This document shows positions 1 to 11,244 of a stretch of 64,000 nt of DNA, in pieces. Source of the DNA: Iris pallida (lineage: Eukaryota; Streptophyta; Magnoliopsida; Asparagales; Iridaceae); contig JANAVB010012195.1 in NCBI GenBank assembly GCA_029216955.1, forward strand, positions 3,078,957 through 3,142,956, given 5' to 3'. The position numbers and the translations under genes are program-made. Below the pieces are notes generated by a model. The model searched no databases. It saw only the letters and a program-made list of their open reading frames with translations, and had not been told where the DNA came from. The stretch's first letter is position 1. Each line of letters starts with the position of its first letter.

Positions 1-678
1 GGTTCTCCTGCTGGATGTTCTGGAATCGTAGCCCCATGGCTACTCTAGCAGTGGTCGAGAAGAATTTCTTCTTGAACTGGGTCTTGAACTGATCCTAAGT
101 GGCTGTCCCTCTCGCGAATAACGGCTCATTCCGGAACCAAACTCCTGCCAAGTCTATCAGCAAAAATCCCGCTGCCTCGACCTGGAGGTCATCCGGTATC
201 CTAACTCCAATGAGCTTCCTCTCTACCGAGTCTAACCAGTCATCTGCTACTACTATGCCCTCAGTCCCTAAGAACTCCTTGGGATTCAGACCCATGAAGT
301 CCTTGATCGTCCCTGCTCTCTGTCGCGGCTCTACAGGTGGTGGGACCACGGTACGTCCCTCAGAATGCTCCATGCTCTGGCGGAGTAGGGTGGTCTGCTC
401 CTGATGGTTGCTAGGAACCCCTGGATCAGAATGAGCAGTTGGTTCCCGTCGAGTGTGACGGAAGCCTGGGTAGGTATAGTGATAGGGGGTGGTGGAAGTA
501 TTGGGTCCTGCTGGGCCTGTGATGTGGAAGGTGGTTGTGGTATCTGGGTTTGTGGATCTGTGGAGTGGAGGAATGTGGTAGGTGGAGGTGGAGGTGTATC
601 AGTCAACTGGTCAGCTGACTGGATGGGGAGTGTGTCATTCTCAGGTGAGACATACCGGGATGAACGAGTAAGCACCAT
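1..678 (-). pseudogene. Ty3/gypsy gag, N-terminal part, disrupted
   Basis: Minus-strand coding remnant of a gypsy capsid protein, the structural protein that packages element RNA. It starts at the ATG at 676-678 with a Pro/Thr-rich, poorly conserved N-terminus. A frameshift near 385-410 moves it into the frame that carries the recognisable gag core, with the words NPKEFLGTEG, ADDWLDSVER and AAGFLLIDLAGVWF. A TAG at 95-97 sits where the family usually has a Trp codon, and the frame then continues to the window edge. At least one frameshift and one nonsense codon make it a pseudogene. Confidence 0.75.
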
Positions 679-923
679 CTAATTACAATAAAAAGACTTA
701 TAAGGACTCTTAAGCAAAACAATCATAGACAAGAAAATCTAATTATAATAGCAAGCATGGGATGTATTTCCTATGTTGCAATCCTAGTATTCCTCTAGGT
801 ATTCTAAGCGTCATTCCTAATGTTGTCTAATTACCTTAAGTTTCTAATTGCAGGCATGCTTGGTACAATAACGTAACCAAACAATTTAGTCGACAGACCT
901 GCATGGGGGCACCACTAAAAACG
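679..923 (-). other. Post-LTR leader with unusual primer-binding candidate
   Basis: Directly after the LTR end (minus strand) comes GTTTTTAGTGGTGCCCCCATGCAGG, written here in two parts: GTTTTTAGTGG and TGCCCCCATGCAGG. It is not the initiator-Met PBS (TGGTATCAGAGC) found in the other elements here. Nearly the same leader follows the LTR ends at 21744 and 27631. The remainder up to the gag start is untranslated and unremarkable. Confidence 0.55.
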
Positions 924-2284
924 TGTCACGACCCGCACCCTGTATAGGGGCACGAGAAGTGGTTACGTCCAGCCTACGCCGCAGTGTCGGCGGTAGTAAG
1001 CTGTTCTAGGTTGCTAACTAATCTCATGCAGTGAATATAAAAAGTACTTGTCCAGATATCAGCTCCGAATGGAGGGCAAGTAAAGGGTATGATCTACTCA
1101 AACACAGTCTAAGCACGAAAAGATAACACAGAAGTTATACCTAAGGAATTAAAGACAACAACAACTAACTGCTAAAATAATACTCCAATATCTCAAACCA
1201 ACTTAATACAGACTCAATATCTTAACTTTAATACATCAAGCCAAAACATGAAAGCTAAAGTGGTCTACTAGCTAATCTCCTGAATCACTCCTGAGAGTCG
1301 GAACCAAAGGTAGCTAATCCCTCGCCAGGTCCATGGTAAGCAGGGCATGTGTCCTCAGGATTATCATCTGTAATATTTTCAACAGGTCTAATCAGGACGG
1401 GAACGAGTACAACTCATCTAGAAAAACCCAAGTAAATGACAAAGAATTATAAAGCAGTTATAGACAGTTTTATTGATGAGCATGGCAGTTTTATATAGGT
1501 AATGATGGCATAGAGAGGCAGTAAGATACAAGAAAAGAAAGGTAACTAAAACAAGAGAAGAATCATGGCAATGAAGACTGTAATAAAAGCTAACTGAACT
1601 AGAATATCATGTGTGAGTCCAGACAGTACGATATAAGTCTAATATAATCCCAGTGTGAGTCCAGTCCATATAATCTGATACCAGATAATTTCCAGTACAA
1701 GATGAGTCCAACAGTGATCAATGAAACCAGGGTGAGTCCAACTATGATCTAACAGTGTGTTTTAAAATACCGAGGTCGACATGCAAACGGCTGTAGTATC
1801 AGGCACATCTCTTACGGATCAGGCAAGAGATGGCTATGCTTCCAGTAGATTCCAGTTGGAGATTCCAGATTTGGGGTATATCTACATGTCTTACTCAATA
1901 TTTCCCCGCCCAGCAAGTGAATCCAAAATCGACAAAAAGAATCGAGATGAGTCTGGCCAATACGTGATGATTCCAGAAATGATTCCAGAATGATACTAAT
2001 GACTCCAGTAATAGAGGCCAGCAAGTAAGGTATGTGTCGATACATGAATCCAGAAATATCCATACGTGTTGATACAGAGAATCACATAGAACTAACTAGA
2101 ACTGAAATACAGTAATCGACAAATAAATGAGAGAATTATCAGAGAATGTACTCGCCTGTTACTCTGGAAGAGTAGTGTAATATCAGATGTCTGTACCAGG
2201 GTCACAATGTCCTAAAATAGAGCAATACAGTTATGACATGTCTAAAATGAAGGTAAATGAAATCTACAATGCAATCTATATGAA

Positions 2285-2960
2285 TTCTAAGCCAATCTAG
2301 GTCAAAGTCAAACTTGGTCAACACTACAGTCAAACTAAGTCAAATCAAGTCATACTAGGTCACAAGAAGTTAAACTAAGTCATACAAGGTCAAACAAGGT
2401 TAACAAGTCTAATCTAGGTTAAAGTCAACTCCTGGTCAACACTCTAATCAAACTAGTCAAATACTACTCAACATGATCAATCTGGGTCAAGTCTAAGTCA
2501 AACTTGGACCAACTAAGGTATTGGTCAAACAAAGACTAGTCAGTCAGGTAATTAGGTTAATCTTGACTAATGGTCAACATCCAGTCAAACTCTATAAGGC
2601 TAACTCACAACCAAACATAGGCTAACCTGTCTTAGGATACCTAAGATACTATACTACAATTACCTATACAAAGTATACCACACATAAATACATATAGTAC
2701 AATACCAACCCTAATCCTATAATTAAGCTAATCCCATTTTCCAACTCAAGTCATGACTCAACTCTAAGTATCTCACTTAACCCCATACATATCTTCATCT
2801 ATATAGGATTACCCTCATAATTTATATGGTCAACCTAATCATCTAGTTAGGGTTTAGTCAAACCTTAGTCATTAATGTTAGTTTCAAGTCAAACTAGGTT
2901 GATTAGGTCAAGTTTGACCTAAGGTTGACCTTGGTCAACACTTGGTCAAACAAGGGGTAA
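2285..2960. repeat. GTCAAA/GTTAA-rich degenerate repeat block in LTR
   Basis: Short words such as gtcaaact, aggtcaa and tggtcaa recur at irregular 8-20 base spacing, a degenerate simple repeat inside the LTR. There is no coding potential. The density falls off near 2960. Confidence 0.6.
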
Positions 2961-3061
2961 ACTAGTTAAGTCATGGGTATTTGGTCAATTAGGGTTAGCC
3001 CTAATGGCCATAGGCTAATAGCTATAGCCCATAGGCTAGTAGCTTAGGTCAACTAGTTCTA

Positions 3062-3500
3062 GGTTTACCTATATAGATATATATATACATACACTATATA
3101 ATGTAAAACCTATATATATAGCCACTATATATAAATACCCATATACCCCACATATATATATATATAACCATATATACACACTACAATATATATATAACAT
3201 ATATACATACATAATGTATATGTATAATATACCTAATATATATTATATACAATATATATAGAGAGAGGAGTAACGAGAGTGTAGAGAGAGGGAATCTTAG
3301 AGAGAGAGAGTGAGAATGAGAGAGAGACACTGAATAGAGAGAGGGACAGAGAGTTAACAGGAATGGGGGGGGGAGAGGTTCCAGAAATTCTGGAACCAGA
3401 AATTGGCTCCCAACACACACACACACAGTCCACATACACACAACATGTGTATACACACACAACTACACCTACACACAACCATTTTTCCCCAAAACTCACC
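3062..3500. repeat. Microsatellite cluster (TA, GA, CA) in LTR
   Basis: Three simple repeats lie in a row: TA/TATATG runs (3062-3260), a GA-rich tract (3258-3350) and a CA-rich tract (3410-3480). The open frames across this block are low-complexity artefacts. Confidence 0.85.
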
Positions 3501-3735
3501 CACACTCTCACATACATATATACTACATATACATATACTAAAATACACCTATACAATGTATAAATCATATTAAAAATCGATTTGAAAATCGATTTTACAA
3601 AACTGGAAATAAAACAGGAAATGGGATATTGGACAGTAAACCTAGATCTTAGGTTAAACCAAACACAACCTAAATCAAACTAAAATGGCCCAAGTTTGGT
3701 TGGTACTGTAGCCCCTAGGTTAGACTAGGTCCCTA

Positions 3736-4430
3736 GTAGCCTGACACGGTGTCACGACACGATACGGCGTGTCCACGCGGGTTTAAAGTCGCACGGGTAA
3801 ATTAGACACACACTGATACAGTGCGTATCACACACGATTTCAAATCGTTCTAGGACACGACACAAGGCGACACAGGCCTCGTGCTCGTGCCCGAAGGTGC
3901 ACCTAGGGTTGGGCTTCGTGTCCATGGGCCTGATACGTATCCACGTGTCGTGTAGAGGGGACACGACACACGTATCAGAAGCCCTAAAATACGTGTTCAG
4001 ACTGCGTGTCAGTGTTTTTGCGTATCTCGTGTTCGCGACACGGGACACGTGACACCACGTGGTTGTGCCCAATGTGTTCGTCTATGGATAGGCTTCGTGT
4101 CCATGACACTACGAAGTGTCCACGTGTCGTGTACAGTGGACACGACACGCTCAAAGTCGAGTGTCTGTGTGTGTACACTGTGTATAGAACGACCCTTCAT
4201 GAGTCGATTTCGTGTCCGACACGACACGAAGTCATCCCAAACTTTGGGGATGACCTGTTAGTCAATGCCCCAAGGTGGGTGTCAAGTTTGACGTGTCCAA
4301 GTGACGTGTCCAGTGAGAACTGACACAGTGGTAGCAGGGCATTTTTACAGTGTAAATACATGTGTCCAGTGTGTTGTGTCCGAGAGCTTTGTGTCCAGTT
4401 TTGGACACGACACAAGCTCAAAATGTGCTC
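3736..4430. repeat. Dyad-rich GTGTC/GACAC array in LTR
   Basis: About sixteen GTGTC and a similar number of GACAC words are interleaved in roughly 700 bp, often as ACACGACAC or CGTGTCC. Because the two words are reverse complements, the block can form many alternative hairpins. It is open in several frames only because of its composition. No known family was recognised. Confidence 0.65.
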
Positions 4431-4928
4431 AGTGAGTAGGGGTTAGGGTTAGCTAGGTCTAGGCTAGAATTTGGTTCAAAAACATTTGGAAAATAGTGTG
4501 TATTTTATACTATGACAGTGAGCAATTTACACTAAAATTCAATGATTTAACAAATAGGATACGTGTCCGATACAACACCAAACAAACCCTAAAATTTACA
4601 AAACCTAAAAACAGGGCTAGGGTTTACCTAGATGCATGCAATTGTGAAGAAAAACACTATATTAACAAGGTTTAGGAATAATTACCTCTTGGTGCACAAA
4701 GTCTTGAATTTCACTAAATGAGGGTGTGTATCCTCCAACCTCAACTTTTCCTTGCTTGATGAAACTTGAGTAGCACACTTCCCTAGGCTCCCTTAGATTG
4801 TAGGTGACCTAATGGAGAAAACTAGAGGTTCAAAGCTTGTGTAATGAGAAAGTTATGGTCAAAAGAGTGGAAGGTTTTCTAGGTTTTTCTTGGTTTTGAT
4901 TTCATGTAAAATGATCATGAATAAATGT

Positions 4929-4955
<27 letters not shown>
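4929..4955. repeat. 27-base G homopolymer
   Basis: An uninterrupted run of 27 G on the plus strand (C on the element's sense strand) lies inside the LTR, in a 5' leader-like AT-rich context. It is prone to slippage and assembly error. Confidence 0.9.
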
Positions 4956-4960
<5 letters not shown>

Positions 4961-5558
4961 ATAGGATGGTGGGCTGCCATGGGGGAGGGGGGGCTAGGGT
5001 AGATATTTAGGGTCCCCTCCTCCTTGCTAACTTAGCTTCTAAGTCTTGGACCAAGTAGATATTTCTAGGTTTTATGAAAAATATCTATAAAGCAAATATC
5101 TAAGATATTTCAATCCTAAGATATTTACAACATAAAGTAAATACCTACACTTAGTCTTCTAGGTTAGTTGCTAACCTCTAGATTAGTGCTAAACTAGGTT
5201 AGGAACTAATCATGGCACTAATCAATAATTAAATAATAATAAAAACACATAAATCCAATTAATTCCTAATAAATCCTAGAAAATTACCAAAATACCCTTT
5301 AGGCTAAAAAGCCCTAATTTGATGTTCTAAACCTATGGCTAGGTTCACATGATCATGGTTAGTTTCTAGGTTATGAAATCTCTAGGGTTTACACTAGGGT
5401 TACACTAGTAAAATTACAAAGTCATAAGCCATGACTTAGAAAATAATTTTAAATTAACTAAAATCATCAAAAATCATATCATGACTAAAACACCATTAAT
5501 AAGTAATAAAATAATAAATTTTCAAAAATACCCCAATTTCAGAAAACTGGGTCTTACA

Positions 5559-5571
5559 CTTTGTGTCAACA
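5559..5571 (-). repeat. First 13 bp of the Sire 3' LTR
   Basis: Minus-strand TGTTGACACAAAG matches the 5' LTR start at 14136 except for the last base. The remainder was displaced by the left gypsy element, whose LTR begins at the next base. Confidence 0.75.
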
Positions 5572-6037
5572 ATCTTCCTCATATTGATAATTGACAAAAT
5601 AATAATTGTATATTCAATATCCATACCTGGACACATATAACGACATAGCTCCCCCATAATTAGTGCCGAGCTTAAGAATAGCTCCCCCATAAACAATTCT
5701 GTGAAACTTGTTGGCATGTTAATAATATTCTTCCAAAAGCACATATAAACCAAACATAACAGAATATACACATATCTCTCCCCCTTTTGGCATTTAGCAA
5801 TATGAGATATATAAATAATAACTGGCAAACACACCCAAAAGCGAAGAAACTACATATAAACTAAGATAATAACCAAGAGTCATAATGACATAAAAACTGA
5901 TAATAGACTGCCAAAGTCTCAAAAGCACAACTCATAATAAGTCTACTACAAAGCAAGTACAGAAAAGCAACTAAAAACAAAATGCATAAACATAATCTAA
6001 GATCCTCAGTAGCAGCATCAAAAGTAGTGCATATCCA
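5572..6037 (-). other. Sire 3' spacer and polypurine tracts
   Basis: On the minus strand, a purine-rich stretch (ATGAGGAAGAT) abuts the 3' LTR start and is the likely primer for plus-strand DNA synthesis. GGGGGAG words also occur near 5650, 5690 and 5780, the last in a TGCCAAAAGGGGGAGAG context that is common in Sire elements. No gene is seen here. Confidence 0.6.
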
Positions 6038-7324
6038 TCATCGAGCATGAGAGGGCCCGGCGTCGTCCGAAGCATCAGTAAAGGAGTGACGTGGGTCCAC
6101 AAATGCCGCATCCGGATCCATGTAGCGACGAACCCAAGGGTCATCGATACGGAATCCCTCACGACCTGGGTCTCGCTCCATAGGAATGGGCATGGAAGGA
6201 TGACAAGACATGGAATACCGAATATCATGCAGCGAGTTGCTGATAGCACTCATCTGCAAGGTAGTCCGATAATCCAGCTGAGTCCATCGATCGTCCTCCA
6301 AAGTGAAGCGATCTCGGAGCATGGTCTGAAGAGACTCAAGAGTGGCAGGAGGAGGAGGAGGATCCAGTCCAAGAGAAGGGGCATCTGGCTCATCATCAGA
6401 ATGCTTAGACACTACTGGTGAGCCAATGGCCGCCTGAAGCCTCCTTGCCTTAGAGAGGAAGGCAGAGGCAGGTAAGAATGGACACTCATCAAGCGGTATA
6501 TGGAACGTACGAAAGATCATAGGAAGGTATAATGCATAAACCAAAGATCTTGGTTTCTTTCTACAGTTGATCATCCAATCCATCATTGTGCGTGGAAGGT
6601 TAAAAGGAACATGGAAGTGGAGATGGTACAATGCTGAGATCTCAAAATAAGTGACTTCATCGGTAGAACCCGCTTTGGGTAGAATGGTGTTGAAAATGAT
6701 CCGATAAAGCTCATAGAAATAAGGATTGAGAAATTTTGCCAAAAGCTTACGAGGACGTGTGTTAGGGCTACACAGGTCGTCCTTGAAGCTTTCAAGTGAA
6801 ATCCCTTCGGAAAAGATAAAAGATCTAGCTTCTACAAGCTTTTCCCAAGAATTAGGCTCTTGAAGTTCAAGATATTCGGCCAATTCAAAATCATCAAAGG
6901 ATATATCAATTCCCGCAACTCGTGAATAAATATGAGTGTCATCATGGGTTAAGTTGCAGTAAAACATTTGAATGGCACTACGATAAATGACCGAATTTGA
7001 GGTAACGAGTTCATCAAGGCAAAGGTCATGAAATAGTGCATCATATTGTGAAAATATAGTAAAGTTGATGGGGTGTCCCACAAATACTAGACGTGTCCGA
7101 AAATCACTAAACCAATCATTTGAGGCGTCTAGTGATACAAAAATTTGGTCGTCGTAAGTGTTTGGATCATGGGGACGTGGAGGATTGAACAACGGATGGA
7201 TTTGTTGTTCAATGGCCGGTGCAACGGGTGGTGCAACGGGCGGTTCAACGCGTGGAGGAGCATTCGACGAGGATGCTCCCTCTGTCCGAAGTCTCTTTCC
7301 GCGGTTGAACAGACGAGGAGCCAT
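6038..7324 (-). CDS. Env-like / putative plant transposon protein of the Sire element
   Basis: Intact 428-aa minus-strand ORF starting at the ATG at 7322-7324. Residues about 1-55 are Pro/Ala/Ser-rich with a basic start. Residues about 60-290 form a conserved-looking globular part with words such as FYCNLTHDD, SRVAGIDISFDDFELAEYL and ARSFIFSEGI. These resemble the plant-specific domain often annotated 'putative plant transposon protein' or 'envelope-like' in Sire and Athila elements. The C-terminus (about 310-428) is acidic and proline-rich. I see no signal peptide and no convincing membrane helix, so a true envelope role is not supported. It lies downstream of RNase H in the same orientation, the usual place of the third Sire ORF. 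Unlike gag-pol it has no internal stop. Confidence 0.6.
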   Translation of the reverse strand: MAPRLFNRGKRLRTEGASSSNAPPRVEPPVAPPVAPAIEQQIHPLFNPPRPHDPNTYDDQIFVSLDASNDWFSDFRTRLVFVGHPINFTIFSQYDALFHDLCLDELVTSNSVIYRSAIQMFYCNLTHDDTHIYSRVAGIDISFDDFELAEYLELQEPNSWEKLVEARSFIFSEGISLESFKDDLCSPNTRPRKLLAKFLNPYFYELYRIIFNTILPKAGSTDEVTYFEISALYHLHFHVPFNLPRTMMDWMINCRKKPRSLVYALYLPMIFRTFHIPLDECPFLPASAFLSKARRLQAAIGSPVVSKHSDDEPDAPSLGLDPPPPPATLESLQTMLRDRFTLEDDRWTQLDYRTTLQMSAISNSLHDIRYSMSCHPSMPIPMERDPGREGFRIDDPWVRRYMDPDAAFVDPRHSFTDASDDAGPSHAR

Positions 7325-7730
7325 AACACAATAGATAGAAGATAATAAAAGAAATTTGAGATATAGAAAAGTAAGAAATTATACTTCAAACTAGTGATGA
7401 ACAATGGAAGAGAATTGAAAAATGATCCTTCTCTTTGAGTTTGGGGAAGAATGGAGCATAAAAGAGGAGAAATTAGGGTTAGGGTTTTGAGAGAATTGTG
7501 TTTGAGAAGGTGAAAAGGTGGTAAGAAAGAAGGAGAGGGAAGAGAAACCGAATATAGGGGAAGGGTTTCTCTTGGTCGGACCTAATCATGGCCATTGGAT
7601 CTAATTCTTGATCAACGGCTGAGACTGTTCCCGGTTCTGGAACAGTCGGGCCGAATTCGGCCCGAACTCTGGTAGGAGCAGAGTTCGGCCCGAATTCCGG
7701 GTCCTGGTCACAGAACAGGAATTAGGCAGA
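7325..7730 (-). promoter_or_regulatory. Putative internal promoter/5' UTR of the env-like ORF with palindromes
   Basis: Upstream of the env-like ATG, on the minus strand, lies a pyrimidine-rich leader (about 7330-7550) and then a TATA-like CCCTATATTCGG near 7560. Further upstream (7640-7700) are two palindromes of the form GAATTCGGCCCGAACTC. The same palindrome pair occurs in the Sire 5' LTR (about 13800-13850). That this is a promoter is inference from layout; the palindromes and leader composition are seen directly. Confidence 0.4.
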
Positions 7731-8111
7731 AATAGAAAAATATTGGTTAAGTAATAGACAAACCAATATAAGATATGAGTATAAAGATAGAAAAGATCCA
7801 ATTAGTAAACAAAAGAATGACAGAAAGTGAGTTTGAAGTAGCAATATGAAATTGAAATCATAGTATTTTAGCATGTGATAAATAAAAATGAACCATATAA
7901 TAAACAAGGAATTATATCATAATTTAATATTTTGAAGCTGCCATGGGTTAGCTGCAGGGGCCGGATCCCAGCTAGCGGTAGTCCTGAGGACTAGTGCACC
8001 GTGTCGCTTAGGCTTTTACGTCTTGTTGTCAGAAGGGCCCTTTCGGCTTTTACCCATAGCAAGTTCATCATAAGAGAATCACGATATATTCGATATTTAC
8101 GCAGGTTGATT
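7731..8111 (-). other. Spacer between Sire pol and the env-like unit
   Basis: Mostly AT-rich, with a GC-rich island at about 7935-8055 that contains short inverted repeats (agtcctgaggact, gggccc) and the repeated word ggcttttac. No ORF or known RNA was recognised. Confidence 0.4.
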
Positions 8112-11100
8112 TTAATTTATAACAGCTTCATCTAAAATTCTAAGTTCACGACAAAGAAAATTAAAGCGCTTTTCGGATAGTGGTTTTGTGAAGAAGTCTG
8201 CTAACTGATGATCAGTATTAATAAATTCTAAGTTAATTGTGCCATTTTGCTGATGATCACGCAAAAAGTGATGACGAATTTTAATGTGCTTCGTGCGTGA
8301 GTGACAAATGGGATTCTTAGTCAGATTTATAGCACTAGTGTTGTCACAAAAGATTGGAATATGCATGAAAGATAAATTATATTCTTCAAGGGTTTGCTTC
8401 ATCCACAGAATTTGTACACAACAACGTCCAGCTACGATGTATTCAGCTTCTGTTGTGGATAGTACGACAGAATTCTGCTTCTTGCTAAACTAAGAGACTA
8501 AAGCTTTTCCTAATAAATGATACGTACCACTCGTACTTTTACGGTCGACCTTGCATCCGGCGAAGTCAGCATCAGAGTAACCAATGAGGTCAAATGATGT
8601 TAACTTGGGATACCATAGGCCCACTGTAACCGTACCCTTAAGGTATCGAAAGATACGCTTAACCGCGGTCATGTGTGATTCATTAGGATTTGCTTGATAT
8701 CTAGCACACAGGCAAATGCTAAACATAATATCAGGGCGACTTGCAGTAAGACAGAGTAGACTGCCTATCATACCTCGATACTTACGTTGATTTACGGGTT
8801 TACCACTATCATCTGGTTCAAGTTTGGTTGAAGTAGCCATAAGAGTGCTGATTGGTTTGACGTTGTCAAGGTCGAATTTCTTCAGCATGTCCTTTGTATA
8901 CTTCGACTGACAGATGAAGGTTCCATTTGACATTTGTTTGACTTGCAGCCCAAGAAAGTAGTTGAGCTCCCCCATCATGCTCATCTCAAACTCGGTCTGT
9001 ATACACTTGGCAAAATCTTGACAAAGAGTTTTATCAGTAGAACAAAAAATAATATCATCTACATATATTTGTACTAAAAGAATAGTGTCTTTGAAAGATT
9101 TTATAAAAAGTGTAGTATCAATTTTCCCTTTTGAAAAACCTTTTTCAAGTAAGAAATTGCTTAGCCGTTCATACCAAGCTCTAGGGGCTTGTTTGAGGCA
9201 ATACAGCGCTTTCTTTAGCTTGAACACGTGGTCGAAAAATTTATGATTTTCAAAGCCAGGGGGTTATTTACATAAACTTCCTCCTTAATAAAACCATTCA
9301 AGAAAGCACTTTTAACATCCATTTGAAATATTTTGAAATTTTGAAAATTTGCAAATGCATAAAGCATCCGAATGGATTCTAATCTAGCAACAGGAGCATA
9401 CGTCTCATTGTAGTCGATACCTTCCTCTTGGTTGTATCCTTGGGCTACTAGACGAGCTTTGTTGCGTGTGACTGAACCATCTTCATTTACTTTGTTTATA
9501 AAAACCTATTTAGTACCAATAATCGAGTGATTAGCCGGTCTAGGAACGAGTTTCCATACTTGGCTCCTCTCGAATTGGTTGAGTTCCTCTTGCATAGCAG
9601 AAATCCAAAATTCATCATTGAAAGCTTCTAAAATGTTTTTGGGCTCAATTTGTGAAATAAAGGCAGTGCTAGCAATAGAGTCTCTTAATGATGATCTAGT
9701 AGTTACTCCACGTGAAACCTCGCCGATTACCAAATTTTTGGATGTGATGGCTTGAAAGAGAATTTCTTTGGCAAGCTCTCCAGAGAATTGGTTTCGGTTG
9801 TGGTATTCATTGGAGTAGACATTGATGGCTCAACATCATCATCAAGAGTAGCTGCTGTACTGTTATCTTCATCAAAAGTCACATTTATAGACTCTTTCAT
9901 AATTAATGAGCGTTTGTTAAAAACTCTATATCCCTTGCTCTTGGCAGCATAGCCATGGAAAATACCATCGTCAGCTTTGGCATCAAATTGCCTAAGTTGT
10001 CTTTGGTGTTAACGATAAAACATCTACAGCCAAAAACTCTAAAATAAGAAATATTTGGGGTTCTTCCAAACCAAATCTCATAGGGTATTTTCTTCGTAAT
10101 AGGACGAATAAGTACCCTATTTAAAATGTGGCATGCAGTACTGACAGCTTCAGCCCAAAAGTATTTCGGAAGTGAAAACTTGTTCAATATGACTCTAGCC
10201 ATATCGCCAAGAGTCCTATTCTTCCGCTCTACAACACCATTTTATTGAGGAGTTCTTGGACAAGATAACTCATGATCAAAACCATTTGAATCACAAAACT
10301 TTTCAAAATCAGAATTTTCGAACTCGCCTCCATGATCACTTCGGATTCAAGTAATCATGTAGCCTTTTTCGTTTTGAACTTTCTTAACAAAAATCTTGAA
10401 AACCGAAATAGCATCACTTTTATTTGCAAGAAAAAAAACCCAAGTAAATCTTGAAAAGTCATCAACAATAACAAAGGCATAGAGTTTTCCACCAAGACTG
10501 GCTACTCTACTAGGGCCAAATAAATCCATATGGAGTAGTTGTAAGGGTCTAGTAGTGCTTACAGAGTTTATGGAATAAAAAGATTACTTGGTTGCCTTAT
10601 TCAACTCACATTCGGCACATACGGTGTCCTTTTTGAATGTGATGTCGGGCAAGCCTCTAACTAGCTTCTTGGTCGATAGCCTGGATATAGTATCCATATT
10701 GGCATGACCAAGACGCTGGTGCCATAGTAACCGTTCATCTTTATGAGCATATAGACATCTACCTGCATTGTTAGTATCTATAGACAAATAGAAAATATAA
10801 ATATTATCCTCTCTTACCCCTTCAAAAATAATGTCTCCTGTTGACCTATCATAAATAAGGCATTTGTTTTGTCCAAAGTTAATGTCATATCCATGGTCAG
10901 CAAATGACTGATGCTGAGCAGGTTATGCTTTAACTCGGTCACTAGGCAGACATCCTTTATTACGGGAGAGGGAGGATGACCAATATTACCATTACCTATA
11001 ATATAACCTTTTAGGTTGTTGCCGAAGGATGCATATCCTTCTCTCTTCATCGATAGTGATGCGAAAAGATTTGCGTCTCCTGTCATATGTCGCGATCATC

Positions 11101-11237
11101 TACTATCGAGAATCCACTTACTCTTAGTTGAGGAGGGAAGGTCCACCTACATCAAGAGTAGATGTGACCTTTGGTACCCAAGTTCTTGTAAGTTTTTGGA
11201 AACCATGCATATATCTTTCTATCTACTAATCTTCTAA
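8112..11237 (-). pseudogene. Sire pol: protease, integrase, reverse transcriptase, RNase H (decayed)
   Basis: Minus-strand polyprotein remnant read in pieces from 11237 down to 8112. Protease: the active-site D-S-G reads D-S-R (11099-11107) and is followed by TGA at 11096-11098. The GAG-pre-integrase piece (10584-10787) contains LLWHQRLGHANMDTISRL. The integrase core (10347-10529) contains FVIVDDFSRFTWVFF, with TGA at 10347-10349 and TAA at 10242-10244. The RT keeps YVDDIIF and FLGLQVKQM, with TAG at 9505-9507 and a frameshift near 9260. RNase H keeps YSDADFAGC, then TAG at 8490-8492, and ends with a full C-terminus (NTDHQLADFFTKPLSEKRF). These enzymes would copy and integrate the element. 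With this many breaks it cannot make a working polyprotein. Confidence 0.88.
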
Positions 11238-11244
11238 TTCTATA

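Larger units (their letters stand above)
1..5558 (-). mobile_element. Partial Ty3/gypsy LTR retrotransposon (5' LTR, leader, gag remnant)
   Basis: Read on the minus strand, the element starts at 5558 with TGTAAGACCC, a common start of plant chromovirus LTRs. It runs through a 4.6-kb LTR to a GGGTCGTGACA end at 924, then a short leader, then a gypsy-type gag that leaves the window at position 1. The element lies 13 bp inside the Sire 3' LTR start. The bases just outside its start are ctttg (5559-5563), the expected 5-bp target duplication, but the partner copy is outside the window. Gag decay shows it is not autonomous as it stands. Confidence 0.82.
924..5558 (-). repeat. 5' LTR of the left gypsy element
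   Basis: The LTR is bounded by TG at 5558 and CA at 924 (minus strand), 4635 bp long. No protein is encoded. It contains several internal repetitive blocks: GTCAAA-rich DNA, AT/GA/CA microsatellites, a GTGTC/GACAC dyad array and a 27-base G run, each listed separately. Other stretches, such as 1000-2280 with several gtgagtcca words, show nothing I recognise. The second LTR lies outside the window, so age cannot be estimated. Confidence 0.78.

Noticed and set aside
99..682. Plus-strand open frames over the left gag
   Set aside because: They are antisense to a recognisable gypsy gag and have no domain.
3181..3568. Several overlapping frames rich in Ser, Leu, Tyr and Val
   Set aside because: They follow from TA, GA and CA microsatellites in the LTR.
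6038..7324. Calling the Sire third ORF a true viral envelope
   Set aside because: No signal peptide or convincing membrane segment was seen, so only an env-like position is supported.
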